Assembly (NCBI GenBank): GCA_038503035.1
Contig: JAVSML010024596.1
Location: forward strand, 120,275 to 184,274
Source: Crocodylus rhombifer
Taxonomy: Eukaryota > Chordata > Crocodylia > Crocodylidae
DNA length: 64,000 bases
Reading direction: 5' to 3'
Of this stretch, positions 34,747 to 45,960 are shown one piece after another (position 1 is the stretch's first letter; each line of letters starts with the position of its first letter). A program made the position numbers and the translations under genes. The notes under the pieces were generated by a model. The model was not told where the DNA came from. It did no database searches and saw only the letters and a program-made list of their open reading frames with translations.

Positions 34747-35841
34747 TACCATATTTACTGAATTCTCAGATGAGTTCCCCCACTCCATACTTAACATGGG
34801 GAAAAGCCCCTCATCTTAGAATCGTATGAAGACAGTGGGGGGCAGGCATCTGCTGTGGCTCCAGTTCCAGCTCCTACCCAGGGTTGGTGCCATTGCTGCA
34901 GCTGCTCTGTCCCCCCCCCAACACACACACACACACTTCCATTTCGCCCCTTCAGCCTCTTCCCCTCACCTTTCCCCTCCGCCCCAATGCAGCCTCTGCT
35001 CCCCTCATAGGCAAATTAATGGACATGTCAGCTGGGCCCAGGCCCAGGGGCCACTACCAAATCTGGGGCCATCAGGATCCTCATCAGCAGAGAAGCAAAA
35101 GCTGTAGTTTTAAACTTGATGCTGTTTTTGTCCCCTGGCTTTTGCATTTGCTTCCCTGGGGCTGGAAGTGGAGCCCCTCCACCAATGGGGCAGTGGGGAG
35201 CCAGGCCAAGCTACAGGCATGTGGACAGTGGCACTGGGAGAGGCCCTTGGGGGTTATAGCCCCACCCAATTCAGCTTAGCCCCCTGTAACCACCCCTCCC
35301 AGTGCAGATGCCTGCCTGCAGAGGCACAGTGCAGTGCTCCCAGCCTGGCCTGACCCAGTGCATCTGTGCAACTGCACAGGACAGAGCCAGGCAGCAACTC
35401 CCTTCAGACAAGTTGTTACAGAGCCAGGGGGACAGGAAGAGGGAGCTAGCCACAGCCATGGGTGCACTGGCAGGCTCCATCCATGCTGCAGCCTNNNNNN
35501 NNNNGCTTTGGAGTAGGGTTGGGGCCATGTTCAGTGCCCCAGACTAGAACAGAGATGAAGCCTGATGGCACAGAACAAGGATAAGGGGAGGAACAGGGAG
35601 AAGAGGCTACGGAGGAAGGGGAAGGAGAAGGGGGTGGGAAGGAATGATGGAAGAAAATACAAGCACCTGCTCCCCCACTGCCTACCCCCCTGCAGCAGTG
35701 GGTAGGATGAATTGAAGATAATCCTCTGAAAATTAGATTATATACATGGAAAATTATAACAAATTTGTAAGTTTTCAATGTATCTACTTATTGGGGGTCA
35801 TCTTAAATTGAGAGTAATCTTAGTTTTGAGTAAATACAGTA
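34747..35841. mobile_element. MITE-like DNA transposon with GC-rich core (TACCATATTTACT termini)
   Basis: The left end TACCATATTTACTGAA is matched by the right end, reverse-complemented TACTGTATTTACTCAA. Inside, ...AGATGAGTTCCCCC on the left and GGGGGTCATCTTAAATT on the right extend the symmetry. The 1.1-kb body is GC-rich and non-coding with a 10-base gap at 35495-35504. This terminus style (TACCGTATTTNCT..., GACGACCCCC) is common among vertebrate MITEs. I cannot fix the target duplication or superfamily. Confidence 0.6.
35495..35504. other. assembly gap (10 N)
   Basis: Ten N characters interrupt the GC-rich core of the MITE. The true gap length is unknown. Confidence 0.99.
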
Positions 35842-37345
35842 CACAAGATATAAAAACAAAGGGGAAAAAAAACCTTTAAAAAACCCACCACAACTTCATT
35901 CTACAACTGTGTCCCCCATCCTCTTGCTTTCATTGTAAATCATCTTATTTTGTGGGTAAAAAGCCTAAAATATAATATCTGGCAATTTTCTGGGTGCTGT
36001 TTTTCATTTTTATTTTCAAGACCTGTAAAGAGGCACTTACTGCCTAAGTGCTACAGCCTATTCTAACAGAGGTCTATTCTCAAGGCCTGGGGATTAGGCA
36101 ATCTTATCTAGATCAAAATATGAAAGGCAGCAGATATGAAGCCAAAGTCAGACTAAAGCCAGAACAAGAATGGAAGGGAAGGCAAATGCAAGAACTAGGG
36201 AAGGAACAAGGAGACAAGACTTGGAAAACAGCAGAGACCTGGGAAAAGCTTACACTTCATGGAAAACTGAGCAGCCAAAATTCAACAGAAAGGATTGGGA
36301 TAGGGATCTAAGCATAAGGTCCACACGTGGGTGAACTAAATTAGATCAGACAGCCATTTTTAATGTGATCTAACCTCTCTGAATGTCTTTATGTACCCTG
36401 AAAGATTCTTTAAGCAGCTGTCCCATTCCTCTCAATTAAATCTAACTTAGATGTAAATTATAATATTTTAAATGACCATATGTTTGACTTCTATATGATT
36501 GAAGCATGTATATAAAGGAAAGGAAGTGTTACAGTAGGGAAGCTTGAGGGGAGGGAAATGTGTTCAAAGGGTAAGCCAAGTAGACAGATTAGATAATATC
36601 TTAAGTATAAGAACAATGGGGTAGAGAAGTGGGGAAAGGAACATATGATGGGGTTAATTTTTCTGAAGAGTTTAAGCTTTGGGAAATGTGGCTTTTGTAG
36701 CAGAAAGCCCACTTTGTACATTTCCCTTCTGGACATGGATATAACAGAAGCCCCTTCTTGCCTGCATGCTCCCCACCCCCACTTTGTGCATTTATTTTCT
36801 TTCTAAAAATTGGCGGAGACCTAGGACACTCATCACATAGGTGTAGCAAGACTCCGAGCCAGCCAGAAAGCTGAAGTGGCTTTCTGTAGGAGAAACCTAG
36901 AAACTACATCTACATATCAATTAAGCTCAGTGTCACTAAAGAAAACAAAAGAACTAAAGAATCCACTGCAAAGACTGTAAATATACCCTGTGCTAACCGA
37001 ACCCACTTACTGTGCCCAGTAGCCTTTGATCCTCACTACCTCACATTGCATTTTTATATATTTCTCACAGTGCATTTTCATATTTCATGTTTCTCATCTT
37101 AGCATGGCATTTTGTATTTTATATTTTACACTTTTAAACTCTTAAGGAGTGTACTCCCTGTGGAATAAAGTTACACTGCATTGAAATTGTAATTGTAAAG
37201 TGATACAATCTGTTGAGTGAATGCCAGTGAATGATTAACACCAGTAGACAATAGCCTAGCCAAAGGAATTCCATTTTAAGCTAATCAAGCTAAAGAACCG
37301 ATTCCTGGAACTTGTGCCCTCACCCTATGGACTATTCCTGTAACG
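35842..37345. other. AT-rich sequence, nothing recognised
   Basis: No gene or repeat boundary is recognised. The open frame at 36048-36311 has no recognisable domain. Confidence 0.45.
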
Positions 37346-37516
37346 CAGGGGTGGGCAAAATGCAGCCTGGGGGCCAGATGCAGCCCACCAGGTGGTTCTA
37401 GCTGGCCCGCAGGGCCCCTAAAAAATTTAGAAAATTGATTAATCTGCCCTGGGCTCCCTGTCATGCGGCCAAAACTCAGTAAACAGCCCTCTGCCCAAAA
37501 TAATTGCCCACCCCTG
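37346..37516. mobile_element. hAT MITE (CAGGGGTGGGCAA termini)
   Basis: The ends CAGGGGTGGGCAA and TTGCCCACCCCTG are perfect 13-bp inverted repeats. The subterminal sequence GCAGCCTGGGGGCCAGATGCAGCCC and GGCCCGCAGGGCCCC is the 'non-coding hAT' style seen across amniotes. Flanks share TGTAAC (left CTGTAACG, right CAGTGTAAC) but not an exact 8-bp duplication. It is 171 bp. Confidence 0.8.
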
Positions 37517-38468
37517 CAGTGTAACCCAGTACAATACAGCCATTAAATCAATAAATCAATTGTGGACTCCCAAAACTTCAGGTACCAGCAGGCAGAGACC
37601 CCTGTAACTAACAGCTGTCAGGTACTGCTTAAGACCTACATGGGCAAGCAACCTCCGGATTGGGTAGCCAAGATGATGCTGGGGGATTACACAAGTCTGC
37701 CAGAAAGGGATAAAAGGCAGTGAAGAGTAACCCTCAGTGGCACCCTTTCATCCAGTACCTGACCTGCTGAGACAGAAAGACAAGCATGCAACCCCATTCT
37801 GGAAAAGACATCATCTTGAAGGAAGCTGACCATCAACAGCAGACTCCAGGGCCTCAGATAGGTAGATATACACCAGTGCTCCCACAATCATTACAGCAGC
37901 TACTATGCACTATACTACATGGTGTGTCCGTGCATGCGCACACGTGCGTGTACGCATGCTAAAGTGACCAGTACCACCCATAACTCAAAGTTTGTATTTA
38001 CGATTTTATTGGTAACTTCACATCCCGTCCAATAAACGAAAATTTATTATGATCACATGAGTTGGTCCTTTGTAGCCAACACCTTCACATTCCTAGAGTA
38101 ACATGTGGGGGAAGGAAAAGGGACTTTTTGTTCCTTAAAAAATAGAAATTTTAACATTACAGAATATGTGAAACAATGTTTTCAAAGGGAAAGAGTGCTA
38201 CTGAGGTTTGAGTAAAATGGGGTACATTTGCAGTGGAACAGAAACCATAATTGGTTAAAAATTTTAACTTATAATGTTAATCTGATTAATACCTCCATTT
38301 CATTTTATGTAGGAAGAACCACATAAGGAAGGGTTGTAAGACTGAATACTTCATTTCTTATAATCCTTTTTATATGCTGAATAAAATTTTTAAAAAATTG
38401 TTGTCAGTACTGACCTTTTACAAAGTTATTTGAGACATTTCATATGCAACATTTCCTATAGTCAATGC
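37517..38468. other. unassigned sequence with an alternating purine-pyrimidine tract
   Basis: Apart from the tract at 37921-37962 nothing is recognised in this interval. Confidence 0.45.
37921..37962. repeat. alternating purine-pyrimidine tract (possible Z-DNA)
   Basis: The sequence is almost purely alternating: GTGTGT, CGTGCATGCGCACACGTGCG and TGTACGCATGC with few breaks. It is partly palindromic around GCGCACACGTGCGT. Such tracts can adopt Z-DNA under supercoiling. It may simply be a mutated (GT)n microsatellite. Confidence 0.55.
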
Positions 38469-38665
38469 CATGGATTCTCACCTAGGGCTCCATGAGATCC
38501 TTTTAAAGGTGATATGGAGTGTGAGGAGGTAAGTGCTTGTTCATCCCAACTCTTGTGCAAGTTAAACACTGTAATAAATAAATTAGTTTTTTTGAAACAG
38601 GGTGCTGCTAAATTCAGAAAATTTATAGAGGGGTGCCTGCAGTCTAAAACAGTTGAGAACCCCTG
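38469..38665. mobile_element. hAT MITE (CAGGGGTTCTCAAC-type)
   Basis: The right end, reverse-complemented, is CAGGGGTTCTCAACTGTTTTAG. The left end CATGGATTCTCACCTAGGGC matches it in plan (GGNTTCTCANC) with the leading CAG mutated. This is the common vertebrate hAT non-autonomous pattern. No 8-bp duplication is visible, so age is high. Confidence 0.6.
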
Positions 38666-38673
38666 CTCTATTA

Positions 38674-40439
38674 GGCTAGGGACAGACATTCAAAAAGTCT
38701 GACACTGAATTGATTCAGTCTTTTCAGGTTAGTCTAACCTTCAGAGAGTGAACTGGTTTGCAAGCAGATTGATGTTCGACAGATGCCTGTAGTGGCTCAA
38801 GCCAAAAGCCAGGAAGCGCTACAGCAGTCCTCCCTTCCACAGGGAGGCTGAGATGAGGAGGGGAAGGCACGGCCAGGCCTGCTCCAGTGGCTCCGACAGC
38901 CAGGAGCAATCTGGACCCACAGGACTGCCTGGCCCCAGAGGGGAACTTTTCCCCCTATTCCCTCTCCCCCACCACCATGGAGCTGGGAGAGGGGCCTATT
39001 CAGTGCTGGGGGGGGGGCACACTTATCCTTCCAGTAGGGAGGCAGCCTCTGTGAGGCTTCGCCACCTTAGAGGAGGACTCTCCCCCTCACTCCTCCACCC
39101 CCCCTCAGGACAGTGGAAGGCTCCATTCCATACTGGGGGGGAACTATTTCCCTTCCTCCTCTTCCCCACGTGAGTGTGGAGCTATAGGTGCAGTGTGGAG
39201 CCATGACAGAGGCAGCCAGTGCTATGCTGAGCGTGAGGAGCACAGCCTGCCCAGCCACTTCTATTCCCGTGGCTGTGCCGCATCTGCAGCTGCTCACTCA
39301 CAGTGGGGTAGCCCAGCTCTGTGGGGAAGCAGGGAGTGGGGCTCCCTCCATTCCCAGCATAGTGCAGCACCTGCACAGCAGGAACTGGGGGAGGCATTTG
39401 ACTTCAGTCTGGGGCTTGTCCTGCTGCGGGCTCAGGGAGCACACCTGCATGGATAAAGCAGGTTCCACTCCTTGCCCCCAACTCCCCCAGCACTGGCCAG
39501 AGCCACACCTGCACTGGGCATGAGCACCCTGACCTCCCTGTCTGCTGCTGCTGCCGCCAAGCAGTAGGGGCTGCATGCCATGGGAAAGAGTGCGTGGAGG
39601 TCCCTACACCCTCCTTCACACCCTGCCCAGCTGAGCTCTGCACTCCTGCTGCCCCTCTGGGGGGTGGAGAAGGAGAAGGGGGAAAAGTTCCCCCAGCATG
39701 GAACAGTTTCCCCCTGGCCCATGCGCCCCACAGCATTGCAAGGAGGCTCTGCTTCCAGCCCCACAGTGGCAGAGTGGGAAGGAGAGGAGGAGGAGGAGGA
39801 GGAGTCCTCATCCAGAACCTCAGAGTTCCCCTCCCCACCAGGGAAGGAGGAGGGGGAGGAGGAAGAGTCCCTCATCCTAACTCTGCAGGACAACCTACCC
39901 AGCATGGCCCCATTATAGTGAAGGAGGAAGGGAAAAGAGCTAACTCTTCCTTCCATCCCTTCCCTGCAGCTGGGGTTTGCCAGCTCCAGGGGCCAACACT
40001 GCAGCTCCCTCCCCTGTGCTCCCCAGCAGACAGGCTGGTTGTGGCTGCAGTGGGGAAAGAGGGAAGAATGCCCACTTCGCCTTAATGGGGTCATGCCAGC
40101 CAGTGTCTCTGCTAGGGGCAATCCCGGCTATGGCTAGAGTGCAGAGGGGAGGGGCCAGCCCTGCAGCTGAAGCAGAGAGCCCCACCCAGGCCAGAGAGCA
40201 TGCTGGGATGCTGGGGGAGTCTGTTTTACCTTAAACCAGCAAGGGGTCTGGGGCAGACATTGCAAAAACTGGTTTGAGCCAAATCAGTGAAGTCTGATAC
40301 TACATACAACCACATTTATCTCAAACTGGTTTTGGCCATTTTGAAACTGGTTTATGTGCACTGAACATCTGTTCTGTTACAGGTTTAAACCAATTTCTGT
40401 TCACTTAAACTGATTTGTGGGTAATGTCTGTCCTTAGCC
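38674..40439. mobile_element. Harbinger-like non-autonomous element with GC-rich core
   Basis: The left end GGCTAGGGACAGACATT and the right end reverse-complemented GGCTAAGGACAGACATT match at 16 of 17 positions and are flanked by TTA on both sides (38671-38673, 40440-40442). A TWA duplication with G-rich termini fits PIF/Harbinger. Subterminal regions on both sides carry AACTGGTTT/AAACTGG repeats. The core (38800-40240) is GC-rich with GGA runs and long accidental open frames on both strands, none with recognisable domains. It is 1766 bp with no transposase. Confidence 0.75.
39776..39806. repeat. (GGA)n microsatellite in the Harbinger-like core
   Basis: The run GGAAGGAGAGGAGGAGGAGG continues as GGA triplets to about 39802. 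It lies in the GC-rich core and has no coding meaning that I can support. Confidence 0.85.
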
Positions 40440-40442
40440 TTA

Positions 40443-42115
40443 CAAGTTACATTTTCACAACACTTGTCCTTAACACTCTTTTAAAACACTTCATGCTGTA
40501 AATGAATTACTTAGCAAAAATTTTTTATTCCCTTTTTGGCACATGGGCTGACAGCAAACATATTTTTGTCCATTTTTGACTGTAAGCAACTTTCTGCAAC
40601 TACAGCATGCTGTACTTATTTTTTTTTGTTACTATTTATTTGACCATATTTAGAGTCATTAAAAATTATGCAGTGTTTACAATACCATTTTGAAGCTTTT
40701 CCAGCCCATATGATTATACATTAATAATGCATAATACTGCAATAAATCATTAACACTTTGGAGAATGCTTTTGTCATGTCAAACTTCTTGGACTGGTTTT
40801 TTCATATGCAGTCTTATTTGTTGTATACAACTGCTACCAGCAGAACTCCCTGGGAAAACATGTTTCTGCCAATCAAACCTTAGGTGGTGTGTGCTTCCTG
40901 CTGACAAATTCTTATTGCAGGGTAAATTCTGCAGTGTAAAACTTGCTTATGGATATTTCTTAAATTCAAAACCTTGATAGCGATTCCAAGCTGTGTAATA
41001 CAAACAGGTGGGTATTAAATAAGCAAGTGCTAAAAGGGAGATACATAAGACAAACTGAGCACCATTTGCAGTCAGGGAAAAATTTAGATCAGTCAGATGG
41101 AATATGAAGGACTTAGGCTTCTTTCTAAAAATACAGTATTGGCTTTTGCTGTAGGCAAGATCAAGTAATAGATGGGCCAAATCTATTCCTGTATGACAGT
41201 TTCTATCTTTCTACATCTTCTCAAAACAAAGCTCTTAAGTCCCTTTGCAAGACTGTGTTACTTTTAAATCCATCTTTTATGATAAGCCAAAGGCAGATTT
41301 TCAGCAATGCTTTTATATAATTTTACACAGCTTGATAAAAGTAATGCACATATTTAGATTTTGTTGCCTTCAGCTTGAGTGGTTGTTCATCTGACAGAAA
41401 GATGCAAAGGGTCTCAGCTTAGGCAACCTTAGGATTTATGGTCTATAGTTTTGGCTTTACTCTCACTACATATAGCCTTTCCCCCACTTCGTAAACGCTA
41501 ATTCCCTTTTATAGTGAGCCAAAGACTAACTACATACACACACACACACACACACACACTCTTAATACCCATTAAAGTCACCAGGGACCACTCACTCTGT
41601 TATAGAATTGTAGCCATCTACTCTACACAAAAAAGGAGATTCAAGCTTTGTCAGACCTTCCACGATTAATGTACAATTAAATTAGACAATGGTAATTTAT
41701 GCCAGTCAAATCAGACAAACCCACAGATTTCATGAGAAATTCAGCAAGAGAAGAATTTGGCCCCCAAACTTTTTTCCTTTGACTTGATTTCCAGGGCTTA
41801 GTTATAATCATTATTCTGCAGCATCCTATTGTCTTTAAATTATACCTTGGAACCTACTCTCAAGCTCTCCACTTTCACTGCTGAAAGATCATATTCTTCC
41901 ACATTTGTTCTTACGGCACAAATCAATAATAGCCCCCTTTTACTGGAAGCGATGTCAGTGTTTTTCCTCACTATAAATACTGACATCTGGTTATCTCCTC
42001 CCATATATGTAGCCAAAATAGATAACAAATTCCAGACAAGACAGTATTTGTAGGTCAAAAGGTATATCCCAGGCATAGGACTAGAACCTACAGATTCTTT
42101 CCCTGTTTTGCTCAA
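40443..42115. other. AT-rich sequence, nothing recognised
   Basis: No gene is recognised. It contains the (CA)n tract listed separately. Confidence 0.45.
41536..41559. repeat. (CA)n microsatellite
   Basis: About twelve ACs in a row form a simple dinucleotide repeat, probably length-polymorphic. Confidence 0.95.
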
Positions 42116-42437
42116 CAGCAGCTTTTCTCAACTTGTGGGTCATGCTCCAAAAATGGGTTGAAAGAATATATGACAGGGTTGCAAACAAACTTTAAAAATG
42201 GATCAATAAACATAAAAAAATGGATTCTCCTTTAAAACCATGGCTTTTTCCTTGCAGACTGGCGAGGGACTGCTTGGGGCCCTCCATACCTCAATGCACC
42301 CACCTCACATACCCACGCCCTGCCCCACACACTGAGGGGCTGGAGGCAGGGGATATCAGGTTGGGAGTGAGGGGCACTTGGTGGGGACCTTGAAGTTTCC
42401 AAATGGGTCCTAGTACAAAAAATGTTTAGAACCACTG
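42116..42437. mobile_element. hAT MITE (CAGNGGTTCTNAAC-type)
   Basis: The left end CAGCAGCTTTTCTCAACTTG and the right end, reverse-complemented CAGTGGTTCTAAACATTTTT, are diverged inverted repeats; ATGGGTT and GGGTCCTAG follow on each side. The second half is GC-rich and includes TTGGGAGTGAGGGGCAC, a motif that recurs in other elements of the window. No 8-bp duplication is evident. Confidence 0.65.
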
Positions 42438-43296
42438 CTTTATAGCAAGATAACATTCCAAAGATCTTTCATACCTCCTCTCTTTTTTTTAATTTTTGGC
42501 AGCTTCTTTTGATTTGGCAGATTCTTGTGATGCTCACAAGAAATGAACCAGCCCCTTAAGGAGGTAGACAAGCAGCTGAACACTGGAAGACAGCTTTGGC
42601 AGGTAAGGATTCAAGGACAGAAAATTTGATCATCTCTCCAGGAACAGCAAGAAGCAGAACATACAGCACATTGTCATCATGTCCATCACTCCAAAGTTAG
42701 TAATAGAAATCAATTTTTATATGAAGCTATCAGAACCTGGAGAGCCAGGATATTGCTGCAGGTGTTGGATATCTTTTTAAAAACCCTCTCCTGCCAGTAT
42801 TTAGCAATCCAGGGAATTCTCACCTCAGCAAAGAAGGTACATTTTTTTGCAAAAACCTGGGAATGCCATTACAATGGGTTCCATTCAAAGAACATGGTTT
42901 TAAAGCCTTTACATAAATTCAGAGTTCAAGATTGGTAATGCATTTTATTCACGAACATCTGCATATCCAAAATGCTGTATTATCCAATCGGGCAATCAAG
43001 CCCTCTTGCATAAACTCAGCAGGGTTGCTCTCCACTCTATTGGCTAAAAGGTCAAATGTTAAACTGATTTCACAATATTACAGGAAGACTTAGAAACTAA
43101 CAATACAAAATTAGCCTTATGCAGGCTATGGAAAAAGGTTCAGACAGTACATCAGCTGAAAATAATTAGTCATCAACCTGGAAGGTCAGTCACAGTGCAT
43201 GGCCAAATGCAGTACGCATTTTAGTGGTTCTTACAGGTATTAATAAGACTCTACAGCTTCATCTTTTCTTGACTTTACAGAAATATTCAAAATTAC
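42438..43296. other. AT-rich sequence, nothing recognised
   Basis: No gene or repeat boundary is recognised. Confidence 0.45.
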
Positions 43297-43695
43297 CGTA
43301 TTTCCCTAATAAAGCACACACTTGCCCCCCAGACCAGATGGGGAAAATTAGAGCGCTTATTAAATGTGAGAAATAAGGATCCCCAGATGTCCAGAAAGTT
43401 GGTGGTGAAGAAATGAGGAAAGTTGGTGGCAGCATTACTTGCTGTGGCTCCCAGAGCCTCTGGGAACCATGACTATTAACACTGCCATCACTCACCATCA
43501 AATCTCCAGACCCCAGGGGCACCCTTTGGTCAGATGTTAGCTCTGTGTATCACATAGGGTTGGCATGTGGGACTGGAATCAGCACTCAGTCCCAGACCCA
43601 ATGTACTGGATAAGTTACTTACCCATACTACAGAGTGAGAATTCTTTTTCTTCAAGATGTAAAAAGAGGGTGTGTATTATATTTTGTGGTGTGCT
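43297..43695. mobile_element. MITE candidate (ACCGTATTTCCC terminus)
   Basis: ACCGTATTTCCCTAATAAAG followed by CACACTTGCCCCCC has the same terminus style as the element at 34747. A weak mirror, GGTGTGTATTATATTTTGTGGTG, is seen at about 43668-43690. The right end is uncertain, and the interior contains further GAGCGCTTATTAAATG text related to the left end. Confidence 0.4.
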
Positions 43696-43709
43696 GTGTG
43701 TGAGAAAAT

Positions 43710-44025
43710 CTGACAAGGTTCTTTGGATGAATCTGATATCTTATATTAGACCAATTTAAATAGTTAGAAAAAAATGTTAAGCAAGCTTTCAGGTTTAAAA
43801 ACCCTCCATCAGGCTGAGGAAGTTTCTGCAGTTGGTGTGTGCTTTTCTGAACTCGGTATCTTCCATGTTACAGGTTGTAGCCATGTTGGTCTATGAACAT
43901 AGTCAGACAAGCTTGCTTAATTTTTTTTCCAACCATTTAAGTTTGTCTAATAAAAGATACCAGATTCACCCAAAAAACCCTGTCTGCCTATGCCCTTAGA
44001 CTGACACAGCTACAACCTACACCCC
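43710..44025. mobile_element. compact palindromic Penelope-like derivative, copy 3, 9-bp duplication
   Basis: The insertion is flanked by TGAGAAAAT on both sides (43701-43709, 44026-44034). It holds a pLTR in antisense (43710-43850: TGACAAGGTTCTTTGG, TATTAGACCAATTTAAA, the hammerhead-like core). A short joint CTGAACTCGGTATCTTCCATG follows, then an inverted pLTR that starts with the antisense 3' tail (GTTGTAGCCATGTTGGTCT) and switches to sense at GCTTGCTTAATTT, ending GCTACAACCTACACCCCTG. There is no protein. Copy 4 at 60539-61110 shares the same joint. Confidence 0.82.
43781..43815 (-). ncRNA. hammerhead-like core, PLE copy 3 (variant)
   Basis: The minus strand reads CTGATGG, AGGGTTTTTAAACCT with a pairing stem, GAAA, GCTTGC. 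The last base of CUGAUGA is changed to G, which would be expected to abolish cleavage. Confidence 0.5.
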
Positions 44026-44034
44026 TGAGAAAAT

Positions 44035-45748
44035 ATGCTAGGTTTGTATTTTCTTCCATCCCCTTTGGTTGAGTCAGGAAACTGAACAAGCTGCTTGCAT
44101 AAGGTTTTTACTACAATGTTATTTCAGTAAAGCAGGAAATACGATAAAAATAACCTTTGGTATTCATGCTGGTGATTCATTGTAAACTAGAAGTGCTAAA
44201 GTGTTTAAAAAATCTTTTAAAAAATAAACTAAAAAGCAACAAAAATATTTTGTTCCAGTTACAATCCTGTTGAGATTATATTAGCTCCTAACACCATTGC
44301 TAATTGTACACCTTATGCTTCAGTGCTACTTCAAGAACTCCTAATCCAAGGTATACCTACTGCTTCCATCCATTGTTTAAGACTATTTAAACATATGCAA
44401 AAGCTTTGCTCAAAATTATTTGAATTGCTGGGTTTATCACCCATGATGCCCACCAAGAATAAAACAGAGGTTAATGATCATGTTCCCAATCTTACAAATT
44501 GTATGCCACTCTGTATTTTAAAAAGTCCCATACGTTTACTGACTTACAATGAAGTTACAATGAAGCATTACTCTGATTTGTTCAGCTTCACATACTCAAG
44601 TACTCCTATCTGGACAGTCCTCTCAGATCTTGTAAGTGGCCCAGCTCAATTGACATTAAATGAGGACATGTATTAGAGACTTCAAAGGTATTTTTCAGAT
44701 AATAAAATACTAAGCTCTTATTTACAGAAAAATATATTTACAATGAGCATTATTAAATTCATGGTATCTGGTTCTTTTTTCTTCTCTCCTAACCATAAAG
44801 CTTGATTTAAACTTGATCATAAGGTAAAGGTGTAGAAACAGTGCAGTCAAAATAGAAGCTTGCAAACAGCCACATTAGATAAAACCTTCCTATCAGTAAA
44901 TAGTCTGTAAAAACTACACGCAGAAGAAAGAATTAACAGGGGGTCATAGGAATGAGTTCTGATAAGAGGGCCATAACACGGGGGCCCTTTTAACACTTCG
45001 TTTTCAATAGCACCTTTAATATTAATCAATGATGGTAATAGGATTATGCAAGGCAAGAGTTATATGCCAGACCCTGTATTTCCATTAGCAATTTTTGGAA
45101 GCTTCTTTAAAGAATCTTTTAAACTGACTTTCTACTTACCTACAATCTTTGAGCTGATGCCTTTATTTTAAGTACTATGCTTTTGAACAAATTACAGGTA
45201 TTCAGAATAGTACTTTCTTATATTTTCTCCCTAAACAGAGAGCAAAAAACCCCCAAAATCAAACTTGTTCAAAAAGAAAACCCACTTTTCCATATATGCT
45301 CCATTTTTATCTCTCTTTAATTATAGGTATGTCTTCTGGAATCAACACAAGGACAGAGTAATAGTGAAATAACATGATTTTAGAATACTGTCTTTCATCC
45401 TTGTGGATACAAAGCCCTTCACAAATAAAAAAGGAGCTATTGTTAACACAATATCTACTTTGGCACATTTAAAGATGTCACATTTCTGTTCCAGGTTATT
45501 TTATATACTCAAAGTCTTTCACTTTTGGGTTAGAAATGTATCAGAGCTACAAAATGTAGGCTGTTTTTACTGGACTGGAGAAAGAAAAGCTGACTAACAG
45601 CCACAGCAAATCAGCAGCATGTAGAGTATGTGAGCAGGAAGGGTACAAAAGGATGGGAGCGGATGCCTCACACTCCTGATACCCCATTCCACCTGCACTT
45701 TCTGGCTCCAGGAAGCAGTGGTGCAGTGTAGGTTATAGTGTGCAAGGT
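44035..45748. other. AT-rich sequence, nothing recognised
   Basis: No gene is recognised. The open frame at 44323-44676 (117 codons) has no domain I can identify and lies in AT-rich sequence. It is the longest frame outside a recognisable repeat in this region, but I would not call it. Confidence 0.4.
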
Positions 45749-45944
45749 ATTCTGGGAATTGTAGTGTTGTAAAACAACAGTAGAGTTTACTGTTGGTAGG
45801 GGGAAATTGACCCCATTTTTGCTGCTGAAATCAGCATTTTTAACACACTCAGCATCAGATTTGGTAGAAAAAAATGCAGTGAAAGTCCCCACCTACCATG
45901 AGAAGCCATTACTGCTGTGCTACAGAATTACAGTTCCTAGAATA
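45749..45944. mobile_element. MITE (TATTCTGGGAATTGTAG termini)
   Basis: The left end TATTCTGGGAATTGTAGTG is mirrored by ACAGTTCCTAGAATA on the right (reverse complement TATTCTAGGAACTGT). The interior GGGGAAATTGACCCC forms a small hairpin. It is about 196 bp; the superfamily is not assigned. Confidence 0.55.
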
Positions 45945-45960
45945 ACTTAGGCCCCCTCTT

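Noticed and set aside
39404..40121. Open frames of 144-229 codons
   Set aside because: They lie in the GC-rich core of a Harbinger-like element, with overlapping frames on both strands and simple GGA/CCT runs.
44323..44676. 117-codon open frame as a host exon
   Set aside because: It has no domain, no convincing splice sites in frame, and lies in AT-rich DNA. A cross-species coding-potential test would be needed to revive it.
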